From assembly GCF_030817355.1 (NCBI RefSeq), contig NZ_JAUSZH010000001.1:1860001-1924000 (forward strand): a stretch of DNA of 64,000 nt. Direction: 5' to 3'. Made by a program: the position numbers and the translations under genes. Below, in pieces: positions 8,597 through 19,516 of this stretch (positions are counted from its first letter, which is position 1; the number at the start of each line of letters is the position of its first letter). A model generated the notes under the pieces. It was not told where the DNA came from and made no database searches. It saw only the letters and a program-made list of their open reading frames with translations. Origin of the DNA: Streptomyces sp. V1I1. Its GTDB lineage: Bacteria > Actinomycetota > Actinomycetes > Streptomycetales > Streptomycetaceae.

Positions 8597-9597
8597 AGGA
8601 GGAAACCTCCGGGGAAGGGGTCGTCCGGGTCGAGGAAGTACTGGGCGGTGCCGGTGATCCAGGCGCGGCCGGTGACGGTCGGCACGACGGCGGGCACCGT
8701 GCCGACGGTGGTCTTCTCGATCAGGCGGCCGGTGAAGCGGGTTCCGATGAAGGACTCGTTGACGAAGTCGCGGCCCAGTGGCAGCTGCCTGCGCGCGTAC
8801 AGCTGGGCCATCCGGGCCGAGGTGCCCGTGCCGCACGGGGAGCGGTCGAACCAGCCGGGATGGATGGCCATCGCGTGCCGGGAATGGCGGGCGTCGGAGC
8901 CGGGAGCTGCCAGGTACACGTGCTTGACTCCGGCGATCTCCGGGCGCTCGGGGTGCATGGGCCGCTGCGGCGAGGCGTTGATCGCGTCCATGATGGCGAG
9001 CCCGGCGGCCAGCAGGTCGTCCTTGCGTGCACGGTCGAACGGCAGCCCCAGCGCGTCGAGTTCGACGAAGGCGTAGAAGTTCCCGCCGAACGCGAGGTCG
9101 TAGGTGACCGTGCCGTAGCCGGGCACGGAAATCTTGCTGTCCAGAGCGGCACAGAAGGCCGGCACATTGGTGAGCGTGACCGCCCTTGCCGCCCCGTCCG
9201 TCACCTGGACCTCGGCGGTCACGAGCCCCGCCGGGGTGTCGAGCCGGACTGTGGTGACCGGTTCGGTCACCGGCACCATGCCCGTCTCGACCAGGACGGT
9301 GGCGACCCCGATCGTGCCGTGTCCGCACATCGGGAGCAGCCCGGAGACCTCGATGTAGAGGACGCCGTAGTCGGCGTCGGGGCGGGTGGGCGGCTGGAGG
9401 ATGGCGCCGCTCATGGCGGCGTGGCCACGCGGCTCGTACATCAGGAGCGTCCGGAGATGATCCATGTGCTCGATGAAGTGGAGCCGCCGCTCGGCCATGG
9501 TGGCGCCGGGGATCGTACCGACGCCGCCAGTGATGACGCGCGTGGGCATCCCCTCGGTGTGTGAGTCGACTGCGTGGAAGACATGGCGCGTACGCAC
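8593..9597 (-). CDS. 4-hydroxyproline 2-epimerase (proline racemase family)
   Basis: Converts trans-4-hydroxy-L-proline to cis-4-hydroxy-D-proline, the entry step of the bacterial pathway. The 334-residue protein carries both catalytic cysteines, C91 in MCGHGTIG and C255 in RSPCGTGTSARMA. Having both indicates a racemase/epimerase; the related trans-3-hydroxyproline dehydratases replace the second cysteine by threonine. A DSHTEGMP segment near the N-terminus is also typical. GTG start at 9597 with AAAGGAA upstream. It lies in an operon after the deaminase and before the aldehyde dehydrogenase, which argues for hydroxyproline rather than proline as substrate. Confidence 0.9.
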   Translation of the reverse strand: MRTRHVFHAVDSHTEGMPTRVITGGVGTIPGATMAERRLHFIEHMDHLRTLLMYEPRGHAAMSGAILQPPTRPDADYGVLYIEVSGLLPMCGHGTIGVATVLVETGMVPVTEPVTTVRLDTPAGLVTAEVQVTDGAARAVTLTNVPAFCAALDSKISVPGYGTVTYDLAFGGNFYAFVELDALGLPFDRARKDDLLAAGLAIMDAINASPQRPMHPERPEIAGVKHVYLAAPGSDARHSRHAMAIHPGWFDRSPCGTGTSARMAQLYARRQLPLGRDFVNESFIGTRFTGRLIEKTTVGTVPAVVPTVTGRAWITGTAQYFLDPDDPFPGGFLL

Positions 9598-9627
9598 GGG
9601 CTTCCTTTCGGTTAGCGGGCGGAGTGG

Positions 9628-10533
9628 TCAGCGGTGGCCGTCGGCGGCAGCCTTCTCGGTGGCGGCCCGCACTCCCGCCTCGGTCTCCCCGGTGAGGGGG
9701 AAACGCGGCGGGCGGGTGGGCCCGCCGGGCCGCCCGACGATCTCCATGGACAGCTTGATGGACTGAACGAACTCCGTCTTGGAGTCCCAGCGCAGCAAGG
9801 AGTGCAGGGACTTGTAGAGCGGGAGGGCCGTGGCCAGGTCACCTGCGACGGCGGCGTGGTACAGCGTGGAGCAGCTGGCGGGGAAGGCGTTGGGGTATCC
9901 GGCGATCCATCCGACGGCACCGGCGACGGCGAGCTCGAGCAGGACGTCGTCGGCGCCGATCAGCAGATCCAGTTCCGGAGCGAGTTCGGCCATCTCGTAC
10001 GCCCTGCGGACGTCACCGGTGAACTCCTTCACGGCGACGATACTGCCATCCTGGTGCAGCCGGGCCAGCATGCCGGGGGTGAGATCGACCTTCGTGTCGA
10101 TGGGGTTGTTGTACGCGACGACCGGCACCCCGGCCCGGGCGACCTCGGCGTAGTGGGCGCACACGGCCGACTCGTCGGCCCGGTAGGCGTTCGGGGGCAG
10201 CAGGAGCACCGAGCCACAGCCTTCCTCGGCCGCCTGCTCCGCCCAGCGCCGGGCTTCGGCGCTGCCGTAAGCGGAGACTCCGGGCATGACCCGTGCGCCG
10301 CCCGCCACTTCGACCGCGGTGCGCACGACGCGGGCCCGCTCCTCGTCGGTGAGGGTCTGGTACTCGCCGAGCGAGCCGTTGGGCACGACGCCGTCGCAGC
10401 CGTTGTCGAGCAGCCAGCGGACGTGGTCGGCGTAGGCGTCGTAGTCGACGGACAGGTCGGCCCGCAGGGGAAGGGCAGTTGCGACCATGATGCCGCGCCA
10501 GGGGTGGTTGCTGTTCCAGGTGGTGGCGGTCAT
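9628..10533 (-). CDS. DapA-family lyase, probable pyrroline-4-hydroxy-2-carboxylate deaminase
   Basis: TIM-barrel class I lyase of 301 residues in the dihydrodipicolinate synthase/N-acetylneuraminate lyase superfamily. The Schiff-base lysine is in VAVKEFTGD (K169) and the conserved tyrosine in AYNNP (Y141); GSLGEYQTLT corresponds to the substrate carboxylate loop. In this operon it should convert 1-pyrroline-4-hydroxy-2-carboxylate, made by D-hydroxyproline dehydrogenase, to alpha-ketoglutarate semialdehyde plus ammonia. It starts at ATG 10533, has its own upstream motif copy and is followed 30 bases on by the epimerase. A true lysine-pathway DapA is unlikely given the neighbours. Confidence 0.85.
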   Translation of the reverse strand: MTATTWNSNHPWRGIMVATALPLRADLSVDYDAYADHVRWLLDNGCDGVVPNGSLGEYQTLTDEERARVVRTAVEVAGGARVMPGVSAYGSAEARRWAEQAAEEGCGSVLLLPPNAYRADESAVCAHYAEVARAGVPVVAYNNPIDTKVDLTPGMLARLHQDGSIVAVKEFTGDVRRAYEMAELAPELDLLIGADDVLLELAVAGAVGWIAGYPNAFPASCSTLYHAAVAGDLATALPLYKSLHSLLRWDSKTEFVQSIKLSMEIVGRPGGPTRPPRFPLTGETEAGVRAATEKAAADGHR

Positions 10534-10553
10534 GCCAGAACCTCTCTATGGAA

Positions 10554-10567
10554 TGTGACATATCACT
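10554..10567 (-). promoter_or_regulatory. Candidate GntR operator, site 3
   Basis: TGTGACATATCACT, a near-palindrome with TGTGA and TCAC arms, 20 bases upstream of the deaminase start. It implies an internal promoter for deaminase, epimerase, aldehyde dehydrogenase and gntR. Confidence 0.55.
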
Positions 10568-10597
10568 AGGGGTGGGTGCCCACGAGGGGTGTCTCGG

Positions 10598-12106
10598 TCA
10601 GCCGTCGGCGGGTGGGAGGGCGCCGGGCTCGGATTGGGTTTCCGTCTCGGCGGCCCGGCCCTCGTGCTGATGCACGACCGGGCTGTCGAGGGCCGCGAGC
10701 GCCGCGAGGGGAAGGGGGACAGCGAAGGGACGGCGTTCGGCCGGGAGGTCGGCAGCTCCGTCTCGGGCCGCGAGGCAGGCCACGGCCGGACCGCACATGC
10801 GCCCCTGGCACCAGCCCATGCCAGCCCTGGTGAACAGCTTGACGGTGCGTGCATCACGCGCTCCCAGGTCCTCGACCGACTCACGGATCGTCCCGGCGGT
10901 GACCTCCTCGCAGCGGCATACGTCGGTGTCGTCCGTGAGCCAGCACGGCCAGCCAGAACCGGGCGCGTGGGTGGCGGCCATCACATCGGCGAAGGAGCGC
11001 ATCCGGTCCCGGCGGCGCTGGAGCTCCCGCACCCGGCCGCCATGGGCAGGGCGTCCCAGCAACCGGGCGGCAGCGGCGACTCCCGCCAGCTCCCCTTCCG
11101 CACCCGCGAGTTGAGCCCCTCCCACTCCCCCGGTCTCGCCTGCCGCCCACAGACCGCGCACCGTGGTCTCCTGAAGGCCGTCCAGAGCCAGGGCGCTGGT
11201 GCCGTCGGGCAGTGGGCGGGTGGCGCAGCCGAGCGCTGTGGCCAGTTCGATCTGGGGGACCAGGCCGTGCCCGACGACCAGCGCGTCGCACTCGATCCGG
11301 CGTCCCGACCCCTGTACGGGACGCCAGTCACGATCGAGGCGAGTGACGGTGACCGCCTCCACCCGGTCGGTGCCATGCACCTCGGTGACCGCGCTGCGCG
11401 GCCGGACCCGCACCCGGTGCCACAGCAACGCGGTGCCGTGGACCAGCGCCTCGACGGCCTTCTGCGGATTGGTGACGAGCGCCCGGGGATGCCTGGCGTA
11501 CTGCAGATATCCGGACGCCTCGACGACGACCGGCACCCTAGCGCCCGCCGCGGCCAGCGAGGAGGCGACCGCGAGCAGCAAGGGGCCGCTTCCCGCCACG
11601 ACGATCCGCCGGCCGGGCAGCACCAGGCCGGACTTGAGCATGGCCTGCGCTCCCCCGGCGCCGACGACACCGGGCAATGTCCAGCCCGGGAAGGGGAGTT
11701 GACGCTCGTACGCGCCGGTTGCCAGCAGGACCGCTCGGGCCTGCACGCGTACGGGACGCTCGCCGTCGCCGTCGGCCCCGGTGACGGCGTGCACCGCCCA
11801 GACGTCGCCCCCTTCCTCATCCTTCATCACGCTCCACACGTGATGTCCGGGAAGGTGCCTTACATCGCTCTCCGCAAGCCGTCGGCGCAGATCGGCGTAG
11901 GCGGACCAGTCGTGGTGCAGAGCCTCGGGCCGGACAGCGCCCACCACCGGCGCAGGATGCCGGTAGAACTGCCCGCCCGTCTGGGCGGAGGCATCCAGCA
12001 AAGCTACGGAGAGGCCGAGTTCACTGGCCGTGACGGCACCGGCGAGGCCGGCGGAGCCGGCTCCGACGACCGCCAGGTCGTACAGCTCAGACTCTGAGGC
12101 GGTCAT
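10598..12106 (-). CDS. D-hydroxyproline dehydrogenase, large FAD/NAD-binding subunit with Fe-S domain
   Basis: 502-residue FAD oxidoreductase of the HcnB/SoxA-like alpha-subunit family. The N-terminal dinucleotide fold reads VVGAGSAGLAGA, and a second NAD-type fold follows (VVVAGSGPLLLAVA). The C-terminus has a BFD-like [2Fe-2S] domain with CRCEE and a later GWCQGRMCGP. In hydroxyproline operons this subunit pairs with a small ferredoxin-like protein and a DAO-type subunit to oxidise cis-4-hydroxy-D-proline, passing electrons toward the respiratory chain. ATG 12106 has GGAGG upstream, and the gene overlaps the stop of the 2Fe-2S subunit by 20 bases, indicating coupling. Confidence 0.8.
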   Translation of the reverse strand: MTASESELYDLAVVGAGSAGLAGAVTASELGLSVALLDASAQTGGQFYRHPAPVVGAVRPEALHHDWSAYADLRRRLAESDVRHLPGHHVWSVMKDEEGGDVWAVHAVTGADGDGERPVRVQARAVLLATGAYERQLPFPGWTLPGVVGAGGAQAMLKSGLVLPGRRIVVAGSGPLLLAVASSLAAAGARVPVVVEASGYLQYARHPRALVTNPQKAVEALVHGTALLWHRVRVRPRSAVTEVHGTDRVEAVTVTRLDRDWRPVQGSGRRIECDALVVGHGLVPQIELATALGCATRPLPDGTSALALDGLQETTVRGLWAAGETGGVGGAQLAGAEGELAGVAAAARLLGRPAHGGRVRELQRRRDRMRSFADVMAATHAPGSGWPCWLTDDTDVCRCEEVTAGTIRESVEDLGARDARTVKLFTRAGMGWCQGRMCGPAVACLAARDGAADLPAERRPFAVPLPLAALAALDSPVVHQHEGRAAETETQSEPGALPPADG

Positions 12107-12401
12107 GACCGTGTCCCTCCTGTGTGGTGATCACGTCCCCGGGACGCGCGGGCACCAGGCAGGCCCTGCGATTGGGCTGCGCGTTGATGGTGGCCAGGCA
12201 GTCGAAGCACTGGCCGATGCCGCAGAACACGCCTCGCGGGCGGCCTTCACCTCGTGTGGTACGCCAGGCCAGAATGCCGGCGCCCCACAGTGCGGCGGCA
12301 ACAGACTGCCCGGGCCGGGCGGTGATGCGACGGCCGTCGAAGGTGATCTCGAATGGTGGATCCGGCTGCGCCCCGACCAGTTCGGCGGGTGTACGGGCCA
12401 C
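12087..12401 (-). CDS. D-hydroxyproline dehydrogenase, small 2Fe-2S subunit
   Basis: 104-residue ferredoxin-like protein. The cysteine cluster FCGIGQCFDC followed by RRAC matches the HcnA-type (2Fe-2S)-binding subunits of multicomponent amino-acid dehydrogenases. The frame is open further upstream, but GTG 12401 is chosen because a near-ideal AAAGGAGG lies six bases before it and the resulting length fits the family. It sits between the DAO-type and FAD/NAD-type subunits and should transfer electrons between them. Confidence 0.8.
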   Translation of the reverse strand: MARTPAELVGAQPDPPFEITFDGRRITARPGQSVAAALWGAGILAWRTTRGEGRPRGVFCGIGQCFDCLATINAQPNRRACLVPARPGDVITTQEGHGHDRLRV

Positions 12402-12447
12402 TGCGGGCCTCCTTTCTCGACGGGCGCGGATGAACGGTCGGACGGAT

Positions 12448-13623
12448 TCAGACATCGGCAAGCGGACTCGGCGCGGCCGGAGTGAACCGCTCGGGCCTGA
12501 AGGGGCTGATGTCAAGGGGTGGTTCCCCATCGGTCAGGCACCCGGCGACGATCAGACCCGTCGCCGGCGCGAGTCCGATTCCCGCCCCCTCATGGCCGCA
12601 CGCGTGCAGCAGGCCGGGGACGCGCGGGTCGGGGCCGATCGCGGGCAGGTGATCCGGGAGATACGGGCGGAAGCCGGCGTATGTACGCATCGCCCGCACC
12701 TCGGCCAGTACCGGGAAGAGCGCCGTGGCCCCGGCCGCCAGGCGCCGCAAGGCTTCCACCGACAGCGTCCGGTCGAAGCCGACCCGCTCACGGCTGGCGC
12801 CGATCAGGACCGGTCCTGCCGCAGTGCCCTCGACCACCGCCGAGGTCTGCAGCGCGGCGGACCCGCTCGCCACGTCCGCCACATAGTCGGCCGCGTACAC
12901 CTTGTGGCGCACGACGCGCGGCAGCGGCTCGGTGACGAGGACGAATCCCCGACGGGGCCGCACGGGAAGGTCCATGCCCGCGAGGCGGGCGAAGTCGCCG
13001 CCCCAGGTCCCGGCGGCGTTCACCACGTACGGGGCGTGGAGCTCCCCCCTGGGCGTACGCACTCCGCGCACCTCGCGGCCGGCACCGAGAAGGAGTCCGG
13101 TGACCTCCTCCCCCGGTCTCAGACGCACCCGGTCGCCACAGGCGCGCAACAGGTGCGCGGCGGCGAGTGCGGGCATGACCTGGGCGTCTGTGGGGTAGTG
13201 GAAGCCGCCCGTCAGACCGGGGGCAAGGTGCGGCTCCAGGTCGTGGAGTCCGCCACCGGAGAACTCCTCGGCGGTGACGCCCGCCTTCCGCTGCCGCGCC
13301 GCGAACTGCCTCAGTGCCGCCATCCCGGCCTCGTCCGAGGCGACGACGAGACCGCCTTTGGGTTCATACTCGACCTGCGGCGGCAGCAACCCGGCCAGTT
13401 CGGTCCACAACCGCGCGGACAGCAAGGCGAGTTCCAGCTCAGGGCCCGGCCCTTTGTCGGAGACGAGGAGGTTGCCCTCGCCGGCCCCTGTGGTGCCGCC
13501 CGCGACGGAACCGCGGTCGATCACGGTGACCCGGAGACCGGCGACGGCGGCGTAGTAGGCGCAGGCCGCGCCGACCGCACCGGCGCCGACGACGATGACG
13601 TCCGAAGAGTTTCTCGTGAGCAC
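12448..13623 (-). CDS. D-hydroxyproline dehydrogenase, DAO-type FAD subunit
   Basis: 391-residue member of the D-amino-acid oxidase/HcnC family. The FAD-binding motif is VVGAGAVGAACAYYAA, followed by the ATG-type AAGTWGGDFARLAG strand and a C-terminal HACGHEGAGIGLAPATG, where the isoalloxazine ring docks. It should be the catalytic subunit oxidising cis-4-hydroxy-D-proline to 1-pyrroline-4-hydroxy-2-carboxylate. Start is GTG 13623. The ribosome binding site is weak because the candidate operator lies immediately upstream, which makes this start less certain. It is the first gene of the degradation operon and is divergent from the peptide transporter. Confidence 0.8.
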   Translation of the reverse strand: MLTRNSSDVIVVGAGAVGAACAYYAAVAGLRVTVIDRGSVAGGTTGAGEGNLLVSDKGPGPELELALLSARLWTELAGLLPPQVEYEPKGGLVVASDEAGMAALRQFAARQRKAGVTAEEFSGGGLHDLEPHLAPGLTGGFHYPTDAQVMPALAAAHLLRACGDRVRLRPGEEVTGLLLGAGREVRGVRTPRGELHAPYVVNAAGTWGGDFARLAGMDLPVRPRRGFVLVTEPLPRVVRHKVYAADYVADVASGSAALQTSAVVEGTAAGPVLIGASRERVGFDRTLSVEALRRLAAGATALFPVLAEVRAMRTYAGFRPYLPDHLPAIGPDPRVPGLLHACGHEGAGIGLAPATGLIVAGCLTDGEPPLDISPFRPERFTPAAPSPLADV

Positions 13624-13628
13624 GGCAG

Positions 13629-13646
13629 TAATATTTCACATTGCAC
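13629..13646 (-). promoter_or_regulatory. Candidate GntR operator, site 4
   Basis: Minus-strand GTGCAATGTGAAATATTA lies within 25 bases of the DAO-type subunit start. It shares the GTGCAATGTGAAAT core with the copy near 13720 on the transporter side. Confidence 0.5.
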
Positions 13647-13718
13647 TCCCGCTCGCCAGACCACAACGCCGAGCTCTTCGGACACGGGTGGGTAACGAGG
13701 CGGCCGACATCTTGTCAG

Positions 13719-13754
13719 TGCAATTTCACATTACTATGTTACAGGTCACATTCC
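13719..13754. promoter_or_regulatory. Candidate GntR operators, sites 5 and 6
   Basis: Two tandem motif copies, GTGCAATTTCACATTAC at 13719-13735 and GTTACAGGTCACATTCC at 13738-13754, lie 42-77 bases upstream of the peptide-binding protein start. Together with site 4 they frame the divergent promoter region between catabolic and uptake genes. Confidence 0.5.
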
Positions 13755-13795
13755 AGCAGCCCTCGGCTGTCCAACTGCTTCCGGAGTGACCACTC

Positions 13796-15541
13796 ATGGA
13801 CAAGCGCACCTGTACCGCTCTCGCCACAGCGCTGGTGGCGACCCTCGCCCTCGGCATAGCCGGCTGCTCCGGTGGGCCGGAGGCGAGCGGCTCCCGCAAC
13901 GGCAAGAACCCAGCAACGACCAACAACGGCCAAGTGGTTGGCGGGACGCCGAAGAAGGGCGGCACCCTCACCGTCCTGTCCAACCAGGACTTCACCCACC
14001 TCGACCCGGCCCGTAACTGGGTGATGGGCGACATGGACTTCGGAACCCGGCTGCTCTACCGCACCCTCGTCACGTACAAGGCGGAACCGGGCGCCAAGGG
14101 CGGGGAGCTGGTCCCCGACCTCGCTGAGGACCTCGGTGTCTCCTCCAACGGGGCCAAGACGTGGACCTTCAGGCTCAAGAAGGGCCTGAAGTACGAGGAC
14201 GGCTCGCCGATAAGCGCCCAGGACATCAAGTACAACGTGGAGCGGTCCTTCTCTCCCGACCTGCCCGGCGGCCCCGACTACGCGGCCCGCTACCTCGCGG
14301 GCGCCGAGGGCTACCGGGGTCCGGCCCAGGGCAAGCACCTCGACTCCGTCAAGACCCCCGACGAGCACACGATCGTCTTCGAACTGCGCAAGCCCTTCGC
14401 GGAGTTCCCCTACGCGACGGTCCTGCCCACCTTCGCCCCGGTGCCGAAGGCGAAGGACAAGGGGCCCCAGTACGACAACCGCCCGTTCTCGTCCGGGCCG
14501 TACAAGATCGAATCGTACGGCCGCGACAAGCAGCTGGTGCTGGTCCGCAACACCCACTGGAACCCGGGAACCGACACCGTGCGCAAGGCGTATCCGGACA
14601 AGGTCGTCGTGGTGATGGGACTCAAGGCCAACCAGATCGACGACCGGCTCATCGCCGGCCAGGGCCAGGACGCCTCCGCTGTGCCCTGGGGCAAGCTGCG
14701 TCCCGAGAGCACCCCCAAGGTGCTGACCAAGGGCGACGTCAGGAAGCGGCTGCTCGCCGAGTCCACCAACTGCACCGAGATGGTGCAGATGCACACTGGC
14801 CGCGCGCCTTTCGACAACGTCAAGGTGCGTCAAGCCGTGCAGTACGCCCTGGACCGCGAGGGCATCCTGACCGCCTCCGGCGGGCCGGCTCTCAACGACG
14901 TGGCCACCGCCTACATGCCGGGTCCGCTCTTCGGCGGCAAGCAGCCCGACATCCTCAAGATCCCGGCGACCGGTGACGTGGAGAAGGCCAAGCAGCTGCT
15001 GAAGGAAGCGGGCGAGCCGGACGGCTTCTCCACCAGCATCACCGTCTCCAACGGCGACAAGGGCGTCGCGGAGGCGGTCCAGCAGTCCCTCGGCCGGGCC
15101 GGGATCAAGGTCACCATCGAGACGGTGGACCCGTCCGCCTTCTACGACACCATCGGCGACACCAAGAACCGCACCGATCTGGTCTACACCGGCTGGTGCC
15201 CCGACTACCCCTCCGGCTCCACCTTCCTTCCCTTCGTCTTCGACGGCCGCTACATCAAGGAGAAGGGCAACTCCGGCAATCACTCGCTCTTCCGCGACGA
15301 GGCGACCATGAAGCGGATGGACGAGATCGCCGCCATGACCGATGCCGAACAGGCGGGCAAGGCGTGGCGCGAGCTGGACAGAACGATCCTCGCCAAGGCC
15401 CCCGCGGCACCCGCCGTCATCGAGCGCATGCCCCTCCTGCTCGGTACCAACGTCGCGGGCGCGTTCGGCCACACATCCTTCGGCGGCCAGATCGACTACG
15501 CCACGGTCGGCCTCAAGGACCCCTCCAAGAGCAGCAATTGA
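13796..15541 (+). CDS. Oligopeptide ABC transporter, substrate-binding lipoprotein
   Basis: 581-residue family 5 solute-binding protein. The N-terminus is a lipoprotein signal with the lipobox LGIAGC (C24), so it should be anchored outside the membrane. The SBP_bac_5 signature appears as LVPDLAEDLGVSSNGAKTWT followed by FRLKKGLKYEDGSPISA. It is first in a five-gene operon with two permeases and two ATPases. Given the collagenase, M6 protease and hydroxyproline pathway around it, the likely cargo is proline- and hydroxyproline-rich peptides, an inference from context. ATG 13796 follows GGAGTGACC. Confidence 0.9.
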   Translation: MDKRTCTALATALVATLALGIAGCSGGPEASGSRNGKNPATTNNGQVVGGTPKKGGTLTVLSNQDFTHLDPARNWVMGDMDFGTRLLYRTLVTYKAEPGAKGGELVPDLAEDLGVSSNGAKTWTFRLKKGLKYEDGSPISAQDIKYNVERSFSPDLPGGPDYAARYLAGAEGYRGPAQGKHLDSVKTPDEHTIVFELRKPFAEFPYATVLPTFAPVPKAKDKGPQYDNRPFSSGPYKIESYGRDKQLVLVRNTHWNPGTDTVRKAYPDKVVVVMGLKANQIDDRLIAGQGQDASAVPWGKLRPESTPKVLTKGDVRKRLLAESTNCTEMVQMHTGRAPFDNVKVRQAVQYALDREGILTASGGPALNDVATAYMPGPLFGGKQPDILKIPATGDVEKAKQLLKEAGEPDGFSTSITVSNGDKGVAEAVQQSLGRAGIKVTIETVDPSAFYDTIGDTKNRTDLVYTGWCPDYPSGSTFLPFVFDGRYIKEKGNSGNHSLFRDEATMKRMDEIAAMTDAEQAGKAWRELDRTILAKAPAAPAVIERMPLLLGTNVAGAFGHTSFGGQIDYATVGLKDPSKSSN

Positions 15542-15555
15542 AGGTACGTCATCTC

Positions 15556-16475
15556 ATGGCTTCCACCGTCTCCGTTCCGGTGGGGAGCAGCCCCTGGCAG
15601 CTCGCCCGCGCGGAACTGCGCCGTCGCCCCTCTGTGAAGGTCTCCCTCGTCGTGGTCGCGCTCTTCGCGGTCATGGCAGTGGCCGCCCCCCTGCTCAGCG
15701 CGCTGGGCGGCTGGTCTCCCGAGGAGTTCGACAAGTCCGCCGTCGACTTCTATCTGGGCGGACAGCCCATCGGTCCGCTCGGTGGCGTCTCGGCCGAGCA
15801 CTGGCTCGGCGTCGAACCCGTCACAGGCCGGGACCTGTTCGCCCGTGTCGTGCACGGCGCCCGGATCTCCCTGCTCATCGCCTTCGCCGCCACCGCGATC
15901 GTCGTCATCGCGGGGACGGTGGCCGGGATCGCGGCCGGCTACTTCGGCGGCCGCACCGACGCTGTGCTCTCCCGCCTGATGGACCTCACCATGTCCTTCC
16001 CGTCCCTCATCTTCATGATCGCGATGATGTCCGTGGCCAAGGACGTCAACCGGGTCGTCCTGATGACCGCCGTGATCGGCCTGTTCGGCTGGCCGGGCAT
16101 CGCCCGCGTCGTGCGCGGCCAGACACTCTCGCTGAGGCATCGCGAGTACGTGGACGCAGCACGCGTCGCCGGATCGGGGCCCTGGCGGATCATCGGCCGG
16201 TCCATCCTCCCGGGCGTCGCCGGGCCCGTCATCGCGTACACCACCCTGATCATCCCGGGGATGATCGCCACCGAGGCGGCCCTGAGCTACCTGGGCGTCG
16301 GCGTCCGTCCGCCCACCCCCTCCTGGGGGCAGATGATCGCCGAGAGCGTCGCCTTCTACGACACCGATCCGATGTACTTCGTCATCCCGAGCCTCTGTCT
16401 GTTCCTCACCGTGCTCGCGTTCACCCTGCTCGGCGACGCGCTGCGCGACGTCCTCGACCCGAGAGGGAACCGCAC

Positions 16476-16479
<4 letters not shown>
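15556..16479 (+). CDS. Peptide ABC transporter permease, DppC type
   Basis: 307-residue inner-membrane permease with an N-terminal transmembrane segment (VSLVVVALFAVMAVAAPLL). The BPD_transp_1 domain carries the EAA loop EYVDAARVAGSGPWRIIGRS, which contacts the ATPases. ATG 15556 is 15 bases after the binding-protein stop. The stop overlaps the next permease's GTG. DppC-type proteins usually follow DppB; here the order is reversed, which does not affect function. Confidence 0.9.
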
Positions 16480-18462
<1,983 letters not shown>

Positions 18463-18466
<4 letters not shown>

Positions 18467-19437
18467 CTCCCACTGAACCCCTGTTGTCTGTACAGAACTT
18501 GACGATGACGTTTCCCGGACGGCGTCGGTCCGCCCCGGTCCGGGCCGTCGACGGCATCACCTTCCACGTGGCGGCGGGCGAGACGCTGGGACTGGTCGGA
18601 GAGTCCGGCTGTGGCAAGTCCACCACCGGCCGCATGATTGTCCGGCTCCTGGAACCCACCACCGGCTCCGTCACCTACGACGGACGCGACATCAGTCACC
18701 TGTCACAGCGGGAACTGAAGCCGCTCCGCAAGGACCTGCAGATGGTCTTCCAGGACCCGCACTCCTCCCTCAACCCCCGCCAGACGGTGGCCCGGATCAT
18801 CTCCGACCCGCTACTCGTACAGGGCAGTCCGGCGGCGGACGCCCGCAAGCGGGCCGCTGAGCTGATGGAGCTGGTGGGGCTCATCCCCGAGCACATCGAC
18901 CGCTATCCCCACGAGTTCTCCGGCGGGCAGGCCCAGCGCATCGGCATCGCCCGCGCACTGGCCACCGGCCCCCGGCTCGTCGTCGCCGACGAGCCGGTCT
19001 CCGCCCTCGACGTCTCCGTCCAGGCCCAGATCGTCAACCTGATGGAGCGTCTCCAGGACGAACTCGGCCTGGCCTACCTCTTCATCGCCCACGACCTGTC
19101 GGTCGTCAAGCGGGTGTGCGACCGGGTCGCCGTGATGTACCTGGGCCGGATCGTCGAGATCGGCCCGAAGGACCAGGTCTACGCCGCCCCGGCCCACCCG
19201 TACACACGCGCGCTGCTGTCCGCCGTACCGCTGCCCGACCCGGCCACCGAACGGTCCCGAGAGCGGATCACCCTGCTCGGGGACCCGCCCAGCCCGGCCT
19301 CGCCCCCGCCCGGCTGCACCTTCCACCCGCGCTGCCTCAAGGCCCAGGAGATCTGCCGAACCGAGGCACCGTCACTGGGGAACACGGTGCCGGGCGCGAC
19401 GCGGCAGGTGGCCTGCCACTTCCCCGAAGCGGCCTGA
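18463..19437 (+). CDS. Peptide ABC transporter ATPase, DppF type
   Basis: 324-residue partner ATPase with Walker [10 protein letters not shown], signature [15 protein letters not shown], Walker [13 protein letters not shown] and H-loop AHDLS, plus the oligopeptide-type C-terminal GCTFHPRC motif. It overlaps the DppD-type gene by four bases (ATGA) and closes the operon. A hairpin terminator shared with the convergent M6 protease gene follows. Confidence 0.9.
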
Positions 19438-19466
19438 GCCGGTGCCCGGCCTGCGCTGACCACGAC

Positions 19467-19501
19467 TGTGCCCCGGCTCCTCGGGCAGGAACCGGGGCAC
19501 A
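19467..19501. terminator. Bidirectional terminator hairpin
   Basis: Perfect 10-bp stem (TGTGCCCCGG and CCGGGGCACA) with a 15-nt loop, lying between the convergent DppF-type gene and the M6 protease gene. Confidence 0.7.
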
Positions 19502-19516
19502 GCCCTCCGCGTCACG

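Noticed and set aside
7214..9328. A 704-codon frame that would fuse extra sequence to the aldehyde dehydrogenase
   Set aside because: The N-terminal part is the epimerase gene in a wrong frame; GTG 8596 overlapping the epimerase stop is the natural start.
13739..15472. A 577-codon minus-strand frame opposite the peptide-binding protein
   Set aside because: Codon-position bias and the lipobox and SBP motifs are on the plus strand; the antisense product has no recognisable features.
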